Shown here: one piece after another, positions 9,078 to 16,947 of the stretch
Numbering within the stretch: the first letter of the stretch is position 1
Layout: each line of letters begins with the position of its first letter
Assembly: GCA_019749835.1 (NCBI GenBank)
Contig: JAIEPJ010000018.1
Span: 1 to 53,201, forward strand
Length of the DNA: 53,201 bases
Source: Phreatobacter sp.
Lineage (GTDB): Bacteria > Pseudomonadota > Alphaproteobacteria > Rhizobiales > Phreatobacteraceae
Direction: 5' to 3'
Made by a program: the position numbers and the translations under genes
Notes under the pieces: generated by a model
Databases searched by the model: none
Seen by the model: only the letters and a program-made list of their open reading frames with translations
Told to the model about the DNA's origin: nothing

Positions 9078-9329
9078 CTTCACCTCTCCCCGGCGGGGAG
9101 AGGTCGGCCGCAGGCCGGGTGAGGGGCTATCGCTCTTCGTCTGCCGCTCTCCCCCTCACCCGCCTCGCTTCGCTCGTCGACCTCTCCCCGCGGGGGAGAG
9201 GTGAAGCAGTGGCCCGCTCAAGCCCAATGCATTGCGTGGTCGCCCATCTGCCTTCTTGGCGGCCCGAGGAAGGGGCTCCCTTCACCTCTCCCCGGCGGGG
9301 AGAGGTCGGCCGCAGGCCGGGTGAGGGGG
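9078..9329. repeat. Three copies of family B palindromic repeat
   Basis: Copies at 9078-9126 (+), 9151-9206 (inverted) and 9280-9329 (+). Each joins CACCTCTCCCC-GGCGGGGAGAGG, itself a hairpin, to a second hairpin GGCCGCAGGCC followed by GGGTGAGGGG. They occupy most of the 348-base gap between the convergent FAD/Fe-S gene and tctC. Other copies lie at 24408-24537 and 39238-39288. Intergenic repeats of this type are widespread in Rhizobiales from memory. They could act as mRNA-stabilising or terminator-like structures; nothing here proves a role. Confidence 0.85.
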
Positions 9330-9338
9330 CAAGGTCTC

Positions 9339-9367
9339 AAAAGAAAAGGCCCGCCGGAGCGGGCCTT
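9339..9367 (-). terminator. Rho-independent terminator of the tctC/aspartate dehydrogenase unit
   Basis: A perfect 9-bp stem AAGGCCCGC / GCGGGCCTT with a 4-base loop (9346-9367). Read on the minus strand it is followed by a U-rich tract (TTTTCTTTT, complement of 9339-9347). It lies 36 bases beyond the tctC stop at 9404. Confidence 0.85.
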
Positions 9368-9403
9368 CATGGGTGGTTGCGTGGTCGGCGAGCCCGCTTC
9401 TGA

Positions 9404-10375
9404 TCACTCCAGCTTCACGCCGGCGTCGGTGACGACCTTGCGCCAGCGCTGCACCTCGGAGGAGACGAACCGGCCGAAGGCCTCGCCCTCGAGCGTCGGG
9501 ATGTCCGACCCGTTGCGCGCCCAGGCGTCCTTGATGGACTGCACCTGCAGCGCGGCACGGATCTCCGTGCGCATGCGCTCGACGATCGGGGCCGGCGTGT
9601 TCTTCGGTGCGAAGATCGCATACCAGGTCGACACGTCGAAATTCTGCAGGCCGCTTTCGCCGGCCGTCGGAACGTTCGGGATCGCCGGGTTGCGCGTCGG
9701 GGCCGCCACCGCGATGCCGCGGATGGATCCGCCCAGCACCTGCGGCGCCGAGGTGCCGAGACCATCGAAGATCATGTCGATCTGGCCGGCGACGAGGTCG
9801 GCCATGGCCGGTCCCGCGCCGCGATAGGGCACGTGCCTGATCTTGGTCTGCGTGAGGATCTTGAAGAGCTCGCCGGCCAGATGGTGCGTCGTGCCGATGC
9901 CGGCCGAGCCGTAGATCAGGTCGTCCGGTTTCGACCGCGCCAGCGCGATCAGTTCGGCGAGGGTCGTCGCCTGCACGCGCCGCGGATTGACCACGATGAT
10001 CTGCGGCGGCTGGGCGATGACGGCAATCGGAATGAAATCGGTCTCGATATTGTACTCGAGGCGGGGATAAAGCGACGGGGCGATGGAGTGGTGGGCGGCG
10101 CCGACGAAGAACGAGTAGCCGTCGGGCGCGGCCCGCGAGGCGACCAGCGCGCCTGCCGTTCCGCCGGCACCGGCGCGGTTCTCGATGATGACGCCCTGGC
10201 CGAGCTGCCTCTCAAGCTGGGCGGCGAGCGGACGGGCGAAGGCGTCGGTGCCGCCGCCAGCCGGGAAGGGCACCATGAAGGTGATCGGTCGCGTCGGCCA
10301 GGTCTGGGCGCCGGCCGGCGCGCCGAAGCTGATGACGGAGAGCACGGCCAGGCCGGCGAGTATGGTTTTGCGCAT
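9404..10375 (-). CDS. Tripartite tricarboxylate transporter substrate-binding protein (TctC/Bug family)
   Basis: 323 residues. Sec signal peptide (MRKTILAGLAVLSVISFGAPAGAQ, cleavage near 24) followed by the Bug/TctC two-lobed fold: WPTRPITFMVPFPAGGGTD, the GAGGTAGA loop and HVPYRGAGPAMADLVAGQID, all family hallmarks. It captures a carboxylate in the periplasm. GAGGG precedes the ATG at 10375 with good spacing. No TctA/TctB membrane genes are adjacent, so it is an orphan receptor, as is common for Bug proteins. It follows an aspartate dehydrogenase gene by 151 bases on the same strand, which hints at an amino-acid-derived ligand such as aspartate or another dicarboxylate; this is inference. 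Confidence 0.93.
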   Translation of the reverse strand: MRKTILAGLAVLSVISFGAPAGAQTWPTRPITFMVPFPAGGGTDAFARPLAAQLERQLGQGVIIENRAGAGGTAGALVASRAAPDGYSFFVGAAHHSIAPSLYPRLEYNIETDFIPIAVIAQPPQIIVVNPRRVQATTLAELIALARSKPDDLIYGSAGIGTTHHLAGELFKILTQTKIRHVPYRGAGPAMADLVAGQIDMIFDGLGTSAPQVLGGSIRGIAVAAPTRNPAIPNVPTAGESGLQNFDVSTWYAIFAPKNTPAPIVERMRTEIRAALQVQSIKDAWARNGSDIPTLEGEAFGRFVSSEVQRWRKVVTDAGVKLE

Positions 10376-10526
10376 GGGGTTCCCTCGGAACGGTTTCCTC
10401 TGGCGGCCCTTGCTGACGGGCCACTCGTCCAGCTTTGTCTGCCGGTTATGACAGAGACTAGCGCCTGAGCGGAGGGTTGCAAGCGGGCTCGGCCGCCATC
10501 CCATGGGGGGCGGCCGAATGCCGCCA

Positions 10527-11336
10527 TCAGGTGCCGACGCGCACCGGCGCGTTCAGCTTGCGCAGGGCGGCGATAACGGACAGCGCCGTGATCCGGCCGG
10601 TCTTCGGGTTGTCGGACGGGATGTTCTCGATGGCGAGCGTCAGCTTCGCCGAATCCGAATCGACCTCGATGGCGTGGCAGTTGCGGGTGACGGTCGGGTC
10701 GGCCCAGATGTCGATCGTCGTGCGGTCCGGACCGATGCCGGCCAGCGACAGCGCCACGGCGACATTGACGTTGGCTGGGAATCCCTTGGCCGCCTCGCGG
10801 GCGGTCCCCGAGAAGATCAGCGTCGGCACCTTGACCGCGTCCATGTCGAGGCCCTTCTCGACGAGATAGGGCGCGCCGACCAGGCCCTTCGGCGGCTTGC
10901 GGGTGATCATCCGCACCGAGTGGATCGTGCCCTCGGCGGCGGCGGTCACGGCGTCGAGGCCGAGCAGTGCGCCCGTGGGCACGATGATCTGGCCGCCGTG
11001 GGTCTTTGCCAGGTCCATCAGGTGCGGGCGCGGCAGCAGCGCGCCGCAGGACAGGACCATCACCTTCTTGCCCGCCTTCAGCATCGGCGTGCAGATCTCC
11101 TCGATCACCGAAGAAGGAGCGCATTCCACCGCCAGATCGGCATGGGCGGGGAAGTCGGCGAGCGGCACGATGGGAACGTCGATGCCCTGCTCGGCGAGCC
11201 AGGCCTTGGCCTTGGCCTCATCCCGCGCAGCGACGCAGGCGAGCGTCGTGCCCGGGATCGTTCCGCCCGCGATCCGCGCAGCGAGCGTGCGTCCGATGGC
11301 GCCGAGGCCGGCAATGGCGATGCGGGTGGTGGTCAT
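10527..11336 (-). CDS. L-aspartate dehydrogenase family protein (NadX-like)
   Basis: 269 residues. N-terminal NAD(P)-binding Rossmann fold with IAIAGLGAIGRTLAARI; middle segment AVECAPSSVIEEICTPML and VLSCGALL; C-terminal DUF108-type aspartate dehydrogenase domain with IVPTGALLGLDAV and the FPANVNVAVALSLAGIG motif that marks this family. The enzyme interconverts L-aspartate and iminoaspartate/oxaloacetate with NAD(P), feeding NAD synthesis or aspartate breakdown. GGAGAG stands four bases before the ATG at 11336. It is divergent from the TctC gene at 11537 and upstream of the TctC gene at 9404, so two receptors flank it. Confidence 0.88.
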   Translation of the reverse strand: MTTTRIAIAGLGAIGRTLAARIAGGTIPGTTLACVAARDEAKAKAWLAEQGIDVPIVPLADFPAHADLAVECAPSSVIEEICTPMLKAGKKVMVLSCGALLPRPHLMDLAKTHGGQIIVPTGALLGLDAVTAAAEGTIHSVRMITRKPPKGLVGAPYLVEKGLDMDAVKVPTLIFSGTAREAAKGFPANVNVAVALSLAGIGPDRTTIDIWADPTVTRNCHAIEVDSDSAKLTLAIENIPSDNPKTGRITALSVIAALRKLNAPVRVGT

Positions 11337-11536
11337 GGGTCTCTCCGGTCGAAAAGGAGGCGGACCATAGAGCCTGGGAGGGCAATTGCCAGTCCCTCCC
11401 GTCATGGCGCCCATGTTCCGGCTCTGGTGATCCGGGAGCGCCCGCGCTGCTTGCGGCCGTGTGCCGCTGCCCACATTCTAGGCTGGACAACCCGCACCTT
11501 TTGGCCATGATCCGCCGCTTCCAGAGGAGTATGTGC

Positions 11537-12529
11537 ATGAAAACGACCTCCCGACGCGCCCTGCTTGCCCTTGCCGCCGCAGCCCCGCTGCTCGCTGCCG
11601 CGCCCGCGGCCCAGGCCCAGACCTGGCCGGCGCGCCCGGTGACGATGATCATCCCCTTCGCCGCGGGTGGCCCGACCGACGTCCTCGGCCGCATCATGGC
11701 CGAGCGCATGTCGCAGATCCTCGGCCAGCAGGTGGTGGTGGAGAATGTCGGCGGCGCCGGCGGCATGACCGGTGCAGCCCGCGTCTCGCGCGGCTCGCCC
11801 GACGGCTACAGCTTCGTGCTCGGCACGGTCGGCACCCATGCGGTGAACCAGACGCTCTACAAGCAGCCGCTCTACAACGCGGCCACCGATTTCGCGCCGG
11901 TCACCCTGATCGCCGAGGTGCCGCTGATCCTCATCACGCGCAAGGATTTCCCGGCCAACAACCTTCAGGAGTTCATCGCCCACGTGAAGGCCAACCAGGC
12001 AAAGATGCAGTTCGCATCCGCCGGCGCCGGCTCGGCCGTGCATCTCGGCTGCCTCTACCTGAACTCCGTCATCGGCGCCAACGACGTCACCCACGTGCCC
12101 TATCGCGGCTCGGCTCCCGCCATCCAGGACCTGGTCGGCGGCCGCGTCGACTACATGTGCGAGATCTCTTCCACCGCCATGCCGCATATCCAGGGCGGCT
12201 CGGTGAAGGCGCTGGCGACGCTCACCGCCAACCGCTCGACGGTCTTCCCCGACCTGGCGACGGCCCAGCAGCAGGGCCTTCAGGGCTTCGAGGCCTACAC
12301 GTGGAATGCCCTGTTCTTCCACAAGGACACGCCGCCCGCCATCGTCGAGCGCCTGCGCGCCGTGACCGTCGAGGCCATGGACACGCCGGCGGTGAAGGAG
12401 CGTCTCGAGGGTCTCGGCGCCATCATGGCAACGCCTGAGCGTCGCGGCCCGGCCTATCTCGGCCAGCTCGTGCGGAGCGAAATCGAGAAGTGGGCTGGCC
12501 CGATCCGCGCCAGCGGCGTCAGCCAGTAA
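11537..12529 (+). CDS. Tripartite tricarboxylate transporter substrate-binding protein (TctC/Bug family)
   Basis: 330 residues. Signal peptide with an n-region KTTSRRALLALAAAAPLLAA and AQA cleavage site, then the Bug fold: TWPARPVTMIIPFAAGGPTDVLGR, ENVGGAGGMTGA and HVPYRGSAPAIQDLVGGRVDYM. I chose ATG 11537 over ATG 11531 because AGGAG is seven bases upstream of the former and only one from the latter. A strong hairpin follows the stop. The paralogue at 9404-10375 is clearly related but differs through much of its length. No membrane subunits are adjacent. The ligand is unknown; the shared intergenic region with aspartate dehydrogenase suggests common regulation. Confidence 0.93.
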   Translation: MKTTSRRALLALAAAAPLLAAAPAAQAQTWPARPVTMIIPFAAGGPTDVLGRIMAERMSQILGQQVVVENVGGAGGMTGAARVSRGSPDGYSFVLGTVGTHAVNQTLYKQPLYNAATDFAPVTLIAEVPLILITRKDFPANNLQEFIAHVKANQAKMQFASAGAGSAVHLGCLYLNSVIGANDVTHVPYRGSAPAIQDLVGGRVDYMCEISSTAMPHIQGGSVKALATLTANRSTVFPDLATAQQQGLQGFEAYTWNALFFHKDTPPAIVERLRAVTVEAMDTPAVKERLEGLGAIMATPERRGPAYLGQLVRSEIEKWAGPIRASGVSQ

Positions 12530-12553
12530 GCGCAACGCACTCTGAGGATCACG

Positions 12554-12580
12554 ACACCCGGCGGGCCTTCCGCCGGGTGT
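12554..12580 (+). terminator. Terminator hairpin after tctC
   Basis: Perfect 11-bp stem ACACCCGGCGG / CCGCCGGGTGT with a 5-base loop, 24 bases after the stop at 12529. It is followed by TGTCGTTTG, only moderately T-rich, so termination efficiency is uncertain. Confidence 0.7.
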
Positions 12581-12641
12581 TGTCGTTTGGGGGAGCAAGA
12601 GTGCGCCCTTGCCTTGGGTTGAACGCGTTGCTCGAAAGTAT

Positions 12642-12832
12642 TGCGTCCTTCGAGGCTCGGGCTTTGCCCTCGCTCCTCAGGATGAGGAGGGCAGAGACCT
12701 GCACCGGGTGGCCTGGAGTGCAGCCGCCGCACGTCGTCCGTCGCTGATGCAGGTCTCCAGCAATCCCCATCCTGAGGTGCGAGCCCCTGCGATGCGTGAG
12801 CATCGTCGGGGAGCCAGCCTCGAAGGACGCAC
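12642..12832. repeat. MITE-like inverted pair of family A repeat (copy 2)
   Basis: Direct arm 12642-12687 and inverted arm 12766-12832. The arms are extended inward by AGACCTGCA (12695-12703) against TGCAGGTCT (12748-12756). The inverted arm contains the variant insert with GATGC..GCATC seen also at 6004-6071. It fills most of the 340-base gap between the TctC gene and the convergent sugar kinase gene, whose stop is only 37 bases away. No coding potential is seen. Confidence 0.85.
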
Positions 12833-12869
12833 GCGGCCTATGCAGCCCTGCCGTCCTGATCGCCGCGCC

Positions 12870-13784
12870 TCAGCCCAGCGCCGCCACCACCGCCGCGCGG
12901 CGCGGCAGGGGCGCAACCGCGCCATAGCCGGTGGTGGACAGTGCCGCCGCGGCGCAGGCATAGCGGCCGGCCTGGAAGGGGTCGCCTGTCGCCAGCCATT
13001 CCGCGAGAAACGCGCCGTCGAAACAATCACCGGCTCCGGTCGCGTCGACCGCCCCGACGCTGATCGAGGGAATGATGCGGCGCTCGCCGGCCGTGGCGAT
13101 CAGCGCACCGTCCCGCCCGAGGGTCAGCGTCACGATCTTCGAGCCCCCCTCGAGATAGAAGTCGGCGATGGCGTCGGGCGTGTCGCGGCCGGTGAGCTGG
13201 CGCGCGTCGTCGAGGCCGGGCAGGGCGATGTCGGCGAGCCGCATGGCCTCGTTGGTCACCTCGCGGGCCCGTTCCAGCGGCCAGAGCCGCAGCCGCAGAT
13301 TGGTGTCATAGGACACCGTCACGCCGGCGGCGCGCGCCTCGGCGATGGCGAGGCGCACGGCGGCGCTGGCCGAGGGCGAGATGGCCTGCGAGATCCCGGA
13401 GACATGCAGGATCTTCGCCGCACGGATCGCCGGGACCGGCAGGTCGGCAGACGTGAAGCGCGCAGCCGCTGAGCCGGCGCGGCGATAGGCGAATTCATGG
13501 CCATTCGGCCCGTGGGTGATGAAATAGATCCCCGTCTCGCTTTGCGGCGGCATCCGCATCGCGCTGGTGTCGATGCCCTCGGCCCGCCACAGGTCGAGGA
13601 AGGCCTGCCCGAATGTGTCGTCGCCGACGGCGCCGATCACGCCGACGCTCGCCCCCGACCGCGCCGCGGCGATGGCGCAATTGGACGTGTCGCCACCGAA
13701 GCCGAACAGATAGGTTGGCTCGCGCGGGATGGTCTGGTTGAACTCACCGAGGGCTTCGCCAAAACAGAGGATATCGGGGGGCAT
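12870..13784 (-). CDS. kdgK: PfkB family sugar kinase, probable 2-keto-3-deoxygluconate kinase
   Basis: 304 residues of the ribokinase/PfkB fold. Visible: ILCFGEALGEF at the N-terminus, FGFGGDTSNCAIAAARSG (substrate-binding GGD), VGAVGDDTFG, YDTNLRLRLW (160-168) and the ATP/anion-hole motif DATGAGDCFDGAF with catalytic D253. The DTNLR plus FAYRRAGSAA pattern is typical of KDG kinases, which phosphorylate 2-keto-3-deoxygluconate before the Entner-Doudoroff aldolase. No other sugar-acid genes are near, so the substrate is uncertain. The ATG at 13784 matches the family start; its Shine-Dalgarno is poor. Divergent from fpr. Confidence 0.85.
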   Translation of the reverse strand: MPPDILCFGEALGEFNQTIPREPTYLFGFGGDTSNCAIAAARSGASVGVIGAVGDDTFGQAFLDLWRAEGIDTSAMRMPPQSETGIYFITHGPNGHEFAYRRAGSAAARFTSADLPVPAIRAAKILHVSGISQAISPSASAAVRLAIAEARAAGVTVSYDTNLRLRLWPLERAREVTNEAMRLADIALPGLDDARQLTGRDTPDAIADFYLEGGSKIVTLTLGRDGALIATAGERRIIPSISVGAVDATGAGDCFDGAFLAEWLATGDPFQAGRYACAAAALSTTGYGAVAPLPRRAAVVAALG

Positions 13785-13951
13785 GACGGGTCCGGTTGTC
13801 AGGGGCCGCCAGCATAGGCATCGCCGGACGGCGGGCAAGGCCCCGGAACTTTCTCCGGCGTCAGGGCGTCACATGGCGCGTTTGATCCAGGCCAGCGATT
13901 TCGCTTTTGTCGCGGTGCATGCTCTTGCCTAGTTGGTGCAATGCGGTATCA

Positions 13952-13963
13952 TTCGTGTACGAA
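13952..13963. promoter_or_regulatory. Possible operator upstream of fpr
   Basis: Inverted repeat TTCGT-GT-ACGAA located 38 bases before the fpr start codon, in the 217-base divergent region shared with the sugar kinase gene. Short dyads in this position often bind a regulator; none can be named from the sequence. Confidence 0.3.
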
Positions 13964-14001
13964 CGAAACTGTCTCTGGCGCCAGTCACCCCGGGCTATGC
14001 C

Positions 14002-14775
14002 ATGTCGAACCTGAACTCCGAGCGCGTCATCGACGTGCGCCACTACACGGATCGCCTCTTCTCCTTCAAGACGACGCGCGACCCGGCATTTCGCTTCGTC
14101 AATGGCCAGTTCACGATGATCGGCCTGGAAATCAATGGCCGGCCCCTGCTGCGCGCCTATTCCATCGTGTCCTCCAACTATGAGGACAATCTGGAATTCT
14201 TCTCGATCAAGGTCCCTGACGGTCCGCTGACGTCGCACCTGCAGAACATCAAGGTCGGCGACCAGATCCTGGTCGGGCGCAAGCCGGTCGGCACGCTGGT
14301 CCAGGACGCGCTGCTGCCGGGCAAGACCCTCTACCTCTGCGGAACCGGGACAGGGCTCGCGCCCTTCATCAGCGTCGTCAAGGACCCCGAGGTCTACGAC
14401 CGCTTCGAGAATGTCGTGCTGATCCACGGCACCCGCTTCATCGCCGAACAGGCCTATGGCGACTACGTGTCGAGGGAACTGCCGAACGACGAACTGATCG
14501 GCGAACTGGTCCGCGCGAAGCTGAAATACTATCCCACGGTGACGCGCGAGCCCTATATCCACAACGGCCGCATCACCGAGCTCCTCGACAGCGGCAAGCT
14601 GCAGGCGGAGTTCGGCTTGCCGCCGCTCGACAAGACCAATGACCGGGTCATGATCTGCGGCTCGCCCGCCTTCCTCAAGGACATGGTCGACATGCTGGTC
14701 GCCCGCGGCTTCGACGAGGGCGCCATTTCCGGCCCCGGCCATTTCGTCATCGAGAAGGCCTTCGTCGAGAAGTGA
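14002..14775 (+). CDS. fpr: Ferredoxin--NADP(+) reductase, bacterial class
   Basis: 257 residues. An FAD-binding beta barrel with LLRAYSIVSSNYED (RxYS flavin motif, 50-62), followed by the NADP domain with LCGTGTGLAPFISV and MICGSPAFLKDM, and the conserved C-terminus ending FVEK that stacks on the flavin in Fpr-type enzymes. It moves electrons between NADPH and ferredoxin or flavodoxin, often in oxidative-stress defence or Fe-S work. ATG 14002 gives the usual start (ERVIDVRHYTDRLFSF); upstream in-frame codons look non-coding. No clear Shine-Dalgarno is visible. Upstream lies a small inverted repeat that may be an operator. Confidence 0.93.
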   Translation: MSNLNSERVIDVRHYTDRLFSFKTTRDPAFRFVNGQFTMIGLEINGRPLLRAYSIVSSNYEDNLEFFSIKVPDGPLTSHLQNIKVGDQILVGRKPVGTLVQDALLPGKTLYLCGTGTGLAPFISVVKDPEVYDRFENVVLIHGTRFIAEQAYGDYVSRELPNDELIGELVRAKLKYYPTVTREPYIHNGRITELLDSGKLQAEFGLPPLDKTNDRVMICGSPAFLKDMVDMLVARGFDEGAISGPGHFVIEKAFVEK

Positions 14776-14823
14776 GGCCGGGCCGCCGGCGCGCGGCCGG
14801 CTGAACCTTTCGCCTGTCCGGCG

Positions 14824-14861
14824 CGACTGACACGCAAGCCGCCTTCGCGGCGCGTCAGTCG
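14824..14861. other. Inverted repeat abutting the start of the next gene
   Basis: CGACTGAC (14824-14831) pairs perfectly with GTCAGTCG (14854-14861), continued inside by three more pairs after one mismatch. It lies between fpr and the membrane protein gene and ends four bases before that gene's ATG. It could end fpr transcripts or control translation of the next gene; there is no T-tract. Confidence 0.5.
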
Positions 14862-14865
14862 AGCC

Positions 14866-15594
14866 ATGTCCGAGCACAGTCCACTTCCCCCTCCAGTCAC
14901 GTCCACGGCTTCCGCCGGGCGAGGCCTCGCCGTCGGCCTCGCCGCCGTCATCGGCGCCGCCCTGGCCGGTGCCCTGCTGTCGGGTTTCGCCAGCCGGACG
15001 GCCGCGCTCGCCTTCGCCGACTGGCTCGATCTCGGCCGCTCGGCGGACCGGTCGGCCTTCGCCGCGACCATGGCCGGGATCGGCGGAGCCGCCGGCGGTG
15101 CCCTCGGCCTCTGGCTGATGCTGTCGCGCCTCGCGCGGTCGGGTGCCATGCTCCGCCTCGCCGCGGCGGCCGTCGCGATCCTCGCCTTCTTTTCCGTCGC
15201 CCTCGGCTATGTTGCCTTCGCGGTGACCACCCCGCCGCCGCCGGTCCAGCCCTACCTCATCGTCCAGTTGCGCCTCGACGGCCTCGGCTGGCGCGACCTC
15301 GCCCTCACCGGCGAGGCCGGCCGGAGCGATGTCTCAGCCGAGGGCCTGGAATGGCGGGTCGACGCCTATGACGTCACCACTGCCGATGCCGTCCTGCCGC
15401 TGCTGGAGCCCTCCGGCATGCGCGCCATCATCCTCGCGCGCGAAGGCCGGGAAATCGCCCGCTTCAGCCTCGACCTGCCCGGTGACCCGCCCGCCACCGC
15501 CCGCTACAGCCACTGGCTCACGCCGGACCGTCGCCAGGGCACGAGCCCTGGCATCGAGATGCGGTTCCGCATCGAGCGGCGGATCGTGCGCTAG
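14866..15594 (+). CDS. Hypothetical membrane-anchored protein
   Basis: 242 residues, not recognised. A short polar N-terminus is followed by three hydrophobic segments (about 21-45, 65-90 and 95-122), then a soluble C-terminal domain of about 115 residues beginning after TPPPPVQPYLIVQLRL. The soluble part is rich in Asp/Arg and alternating beta-like stretches and probably lies in the periplasm. ATG 14866 has no Shine-Dalgarno; a hairpin ends just before it. The 3' end overlaps the gamma-carbonic anhydrase gene by four bases, tail to tail. Codon use matches neighbours. Confidence 0.7.
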   Translation: MSEHSPLPPPVTSTASAGRGLAVGLAAVIGAALAGALLSGFASRTAALAFADWLDLGRSADRSAFAATMAGIGGAAGGALGLWLMLSRLARSGAMLRLAAAAVAILAFFSVALGYVAFAVTTPPPPVQPYLIVQLRLDGLGWRDLALTGEAGRSDVSAEGLEWRVDAYDVTTADAVLPLLEPSGMRAIILAREGREIARFSLDLPGDPPATARYSHWLTPDRRQGTSPGIEMRFRIERRIVR

Positions 15595-16172
15595 GCCCTG
15601 CGGGTGATGCCGAAACGCGCGGCGGCGGCGTCGAGATCGACCTCGTCCCAGCAGCGATGGTCGCCGCGGGCATAGGCTTCGGCGTTCTGCGTGTAGAGCC
15701 AGGCGTTGAAGCGGTTGGCGGCACCGCAGTCGCGGCTCGCCTTGAGCACCGCCGGCACGCCGGCAACGATGGAGTTGGGCGGGATCACCGTGTTTTCCTT
15801 CAGGAAGGAGCCGCCGGCGATGATCGAATTGGCGCCGATCACGCAGCCGTCCATGATGGTGGCGCCGATCCCGACCAGCACATTGTCGCCGATGGTGCAG
15901 CCGTGCAGCGTGACATGGTGGGTGATGGAGCAGTCGCGCCCGACGAAGGTGCCGGTGCCGCTGCCGACATGTACCATCGCGAAATCCTGGATGTTCGTGC
16001 GCTCGCCGATCACCACCGCGTACATCTCGGCGCGGATGACGGCATTGGGCCAGATGGAGGCTTCGGCGGCGAGGGTCACCTTTCCATAGATCTGCGCCGA
16101 CGGATGGACATGGGCGGACGGATCGATGGTGACCAGCGGTCCAGTGCGCGGAACGGCGGAACCTCTGATCAT
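15591..16172 (-). CDS. Gamma-carbonic-anhydrase-family hexapeptide-repeat protein
   Basis: 193 residues with left-handed beta-helix hexapeptide repeats (IDPSAHVHPSAQIYGKVTL, IGDNVLVGIGATIMDG, VIGANSIIAGGSFL). The three metal-ligand histidines of gamma-class carbonic anhydrases appear in place: H68 in MVHVGSG, and H85 and H90 in ITHHVTLHG with the HxxxxH spacing. Such proteins form trimers and may hydrate CO2 or act as orphan acyltransferase-like proteins. Residues after about 160 form a C-terminal helix. It follows a small 44-codon ORF by 81 bases on the same strand. Confidence 0.9.
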   Translation of the reverse strand: MIRGSAVPRTGPLVTIDPSAHVHPSAQIYGKVTLAAEASIWPNAVIRAEMYAVVIGERTNIQDFAMVHVGSGTGTFVGRDCSITHHVTLHGCTIGDNVLVGIGATIMDGCVIGANSIIAGGSFLKENTVIPPNSIVAGVPAVLKASRDCGAANRFNAWLYTQNAEAYARGDHRCWDEVDLDAAAARFGITRRA

Positions 16173-16253
16173 CGGACTGTTTCCCTCTCCGCCGCCACGG
16201 CGGTCGCGGCCGGACGATGCCCGGGCCGGGCGCCTGCGGGCAAGACGGAGGGA

Positions 16254-16388
16254 TCAGTCCTTTCGGACGATGGGCTCAGGCCGGAGCCATTCGACCTCAT
16301 GCAGGTCGGCCACATCGGCGTCGAAGCTGCCGGCCGGCGACAGGGGCGGTGCGACCAGGCGGGGCAGCGCGGTCTCCTCGGGCGTCAT
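16254..16388 (-). CDS. Small ORF coupled to the preceding gene (44 aa)
   Basis: Unrecognised. Its ATG at 16388 overlaps the TGA of the upstream secreted protein gene (ATGA), the classic coupled arrangement. It encodes an acidic, proline-rich peptide (MTPEETALPRLVAPP at the start, ending RPEPIVRKD) with no membrane segment or signal. No separate Shine-Dalgarno is obvious, so translation would depend on termination of the upstream gene. It may be real or a chance open frame. Confidence 0.4.
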   Translation of the reverse strand: MTPEETALPRLVAPPLSPAGSFDADVADLHEVEWLRPEPIVRKD

Positions 16389-16867
16389 GGCCGTGCTCCG
16401 GTCGCCGGCGCGGGCCTGGCGACCGATCCGGTCGCGAGCGGGCCCGTCTGTGCCAGCAGATGAAAGACGATGGTCCGCATGGCCGCCGTATTCTCCTCCT
16501 CGGAGAGCGAGCGCAGGTGCGGATAAAGCGGACGGAATGCCACGCCGAGCAGGGCGATCAGGGCCGGCGAGGCATGGGGAATCTCGTCGGCGGCATAGGT
16601 CGCGTAGGAGGTGCGGCCGGCGAGCGCGGCGATATGGACGAGGATGCGCTCCTCGATCTCGCCGACATTGCGATACTGGTCGAGCGCGAAGCTGGCGCAG
16701 GCCTGGAGGGCGGCATCGGACTCGGCACGCAGGTCCGCGTCGCTCACCATGGCCTCCGCCGTGAATCGGGTGAGGTCGGCGGGCGCGCAGGCCTCCTGCG
16801 CCGCGGCGGACGCGGCGAGGACCATCAGAGCGGCGGAAGCCGCGAAGACCTTTGCTAGCGCGCGCAT
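16385..16867 (-). CDS. Hypothetical secreted protein
   Basis: 160 residues, not recognised. A clear Sec signal peptide (MRALAKVFAASAALMVLAASAAAQ, cleavage after AAA-Q near 23) is followed by a mainly helical domain with two cysteines (EACAPADL and LQACASFAL) that could form a disulfide. The C-terminus is Ala/Pro-rich. The ATG at 16867 directly precedes the signal peptide. It is the first gene of a probable three-gene minus-strand unit with the 44-codon ORF and the gamma-carbonic anhydrase. Confidence 0.7.
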   Translation of the reverse strand: MRALAKVFAASAALMVLAASAAAQEACAPADLTRFTAEAMVSDADLRAESDAALQACASFALDQYRNVGEIEERILVHIAALAGRTSYATYAADEIPHASPALIALLGVAFRPLYPHLRSLSEEENTAAMRTIVFHLLAQTGPLATGSVARPAPATGARP

Positions 16868-16947
16868 GGGCGCCTCCGGACAAGGGCTGACCTTGGCCGG
16901 GAACCGTGGACTGATCCGGTTAACGGGGTGTTAACGCGGCGTTTGGC

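Noticed and set aside
9078-9329. CRISPR-like array from the three similar repeats
   Set aside because: Repeats alternate in orientation, spacing is irregular, copies occur singly elsewhere, and there are no cas genes.
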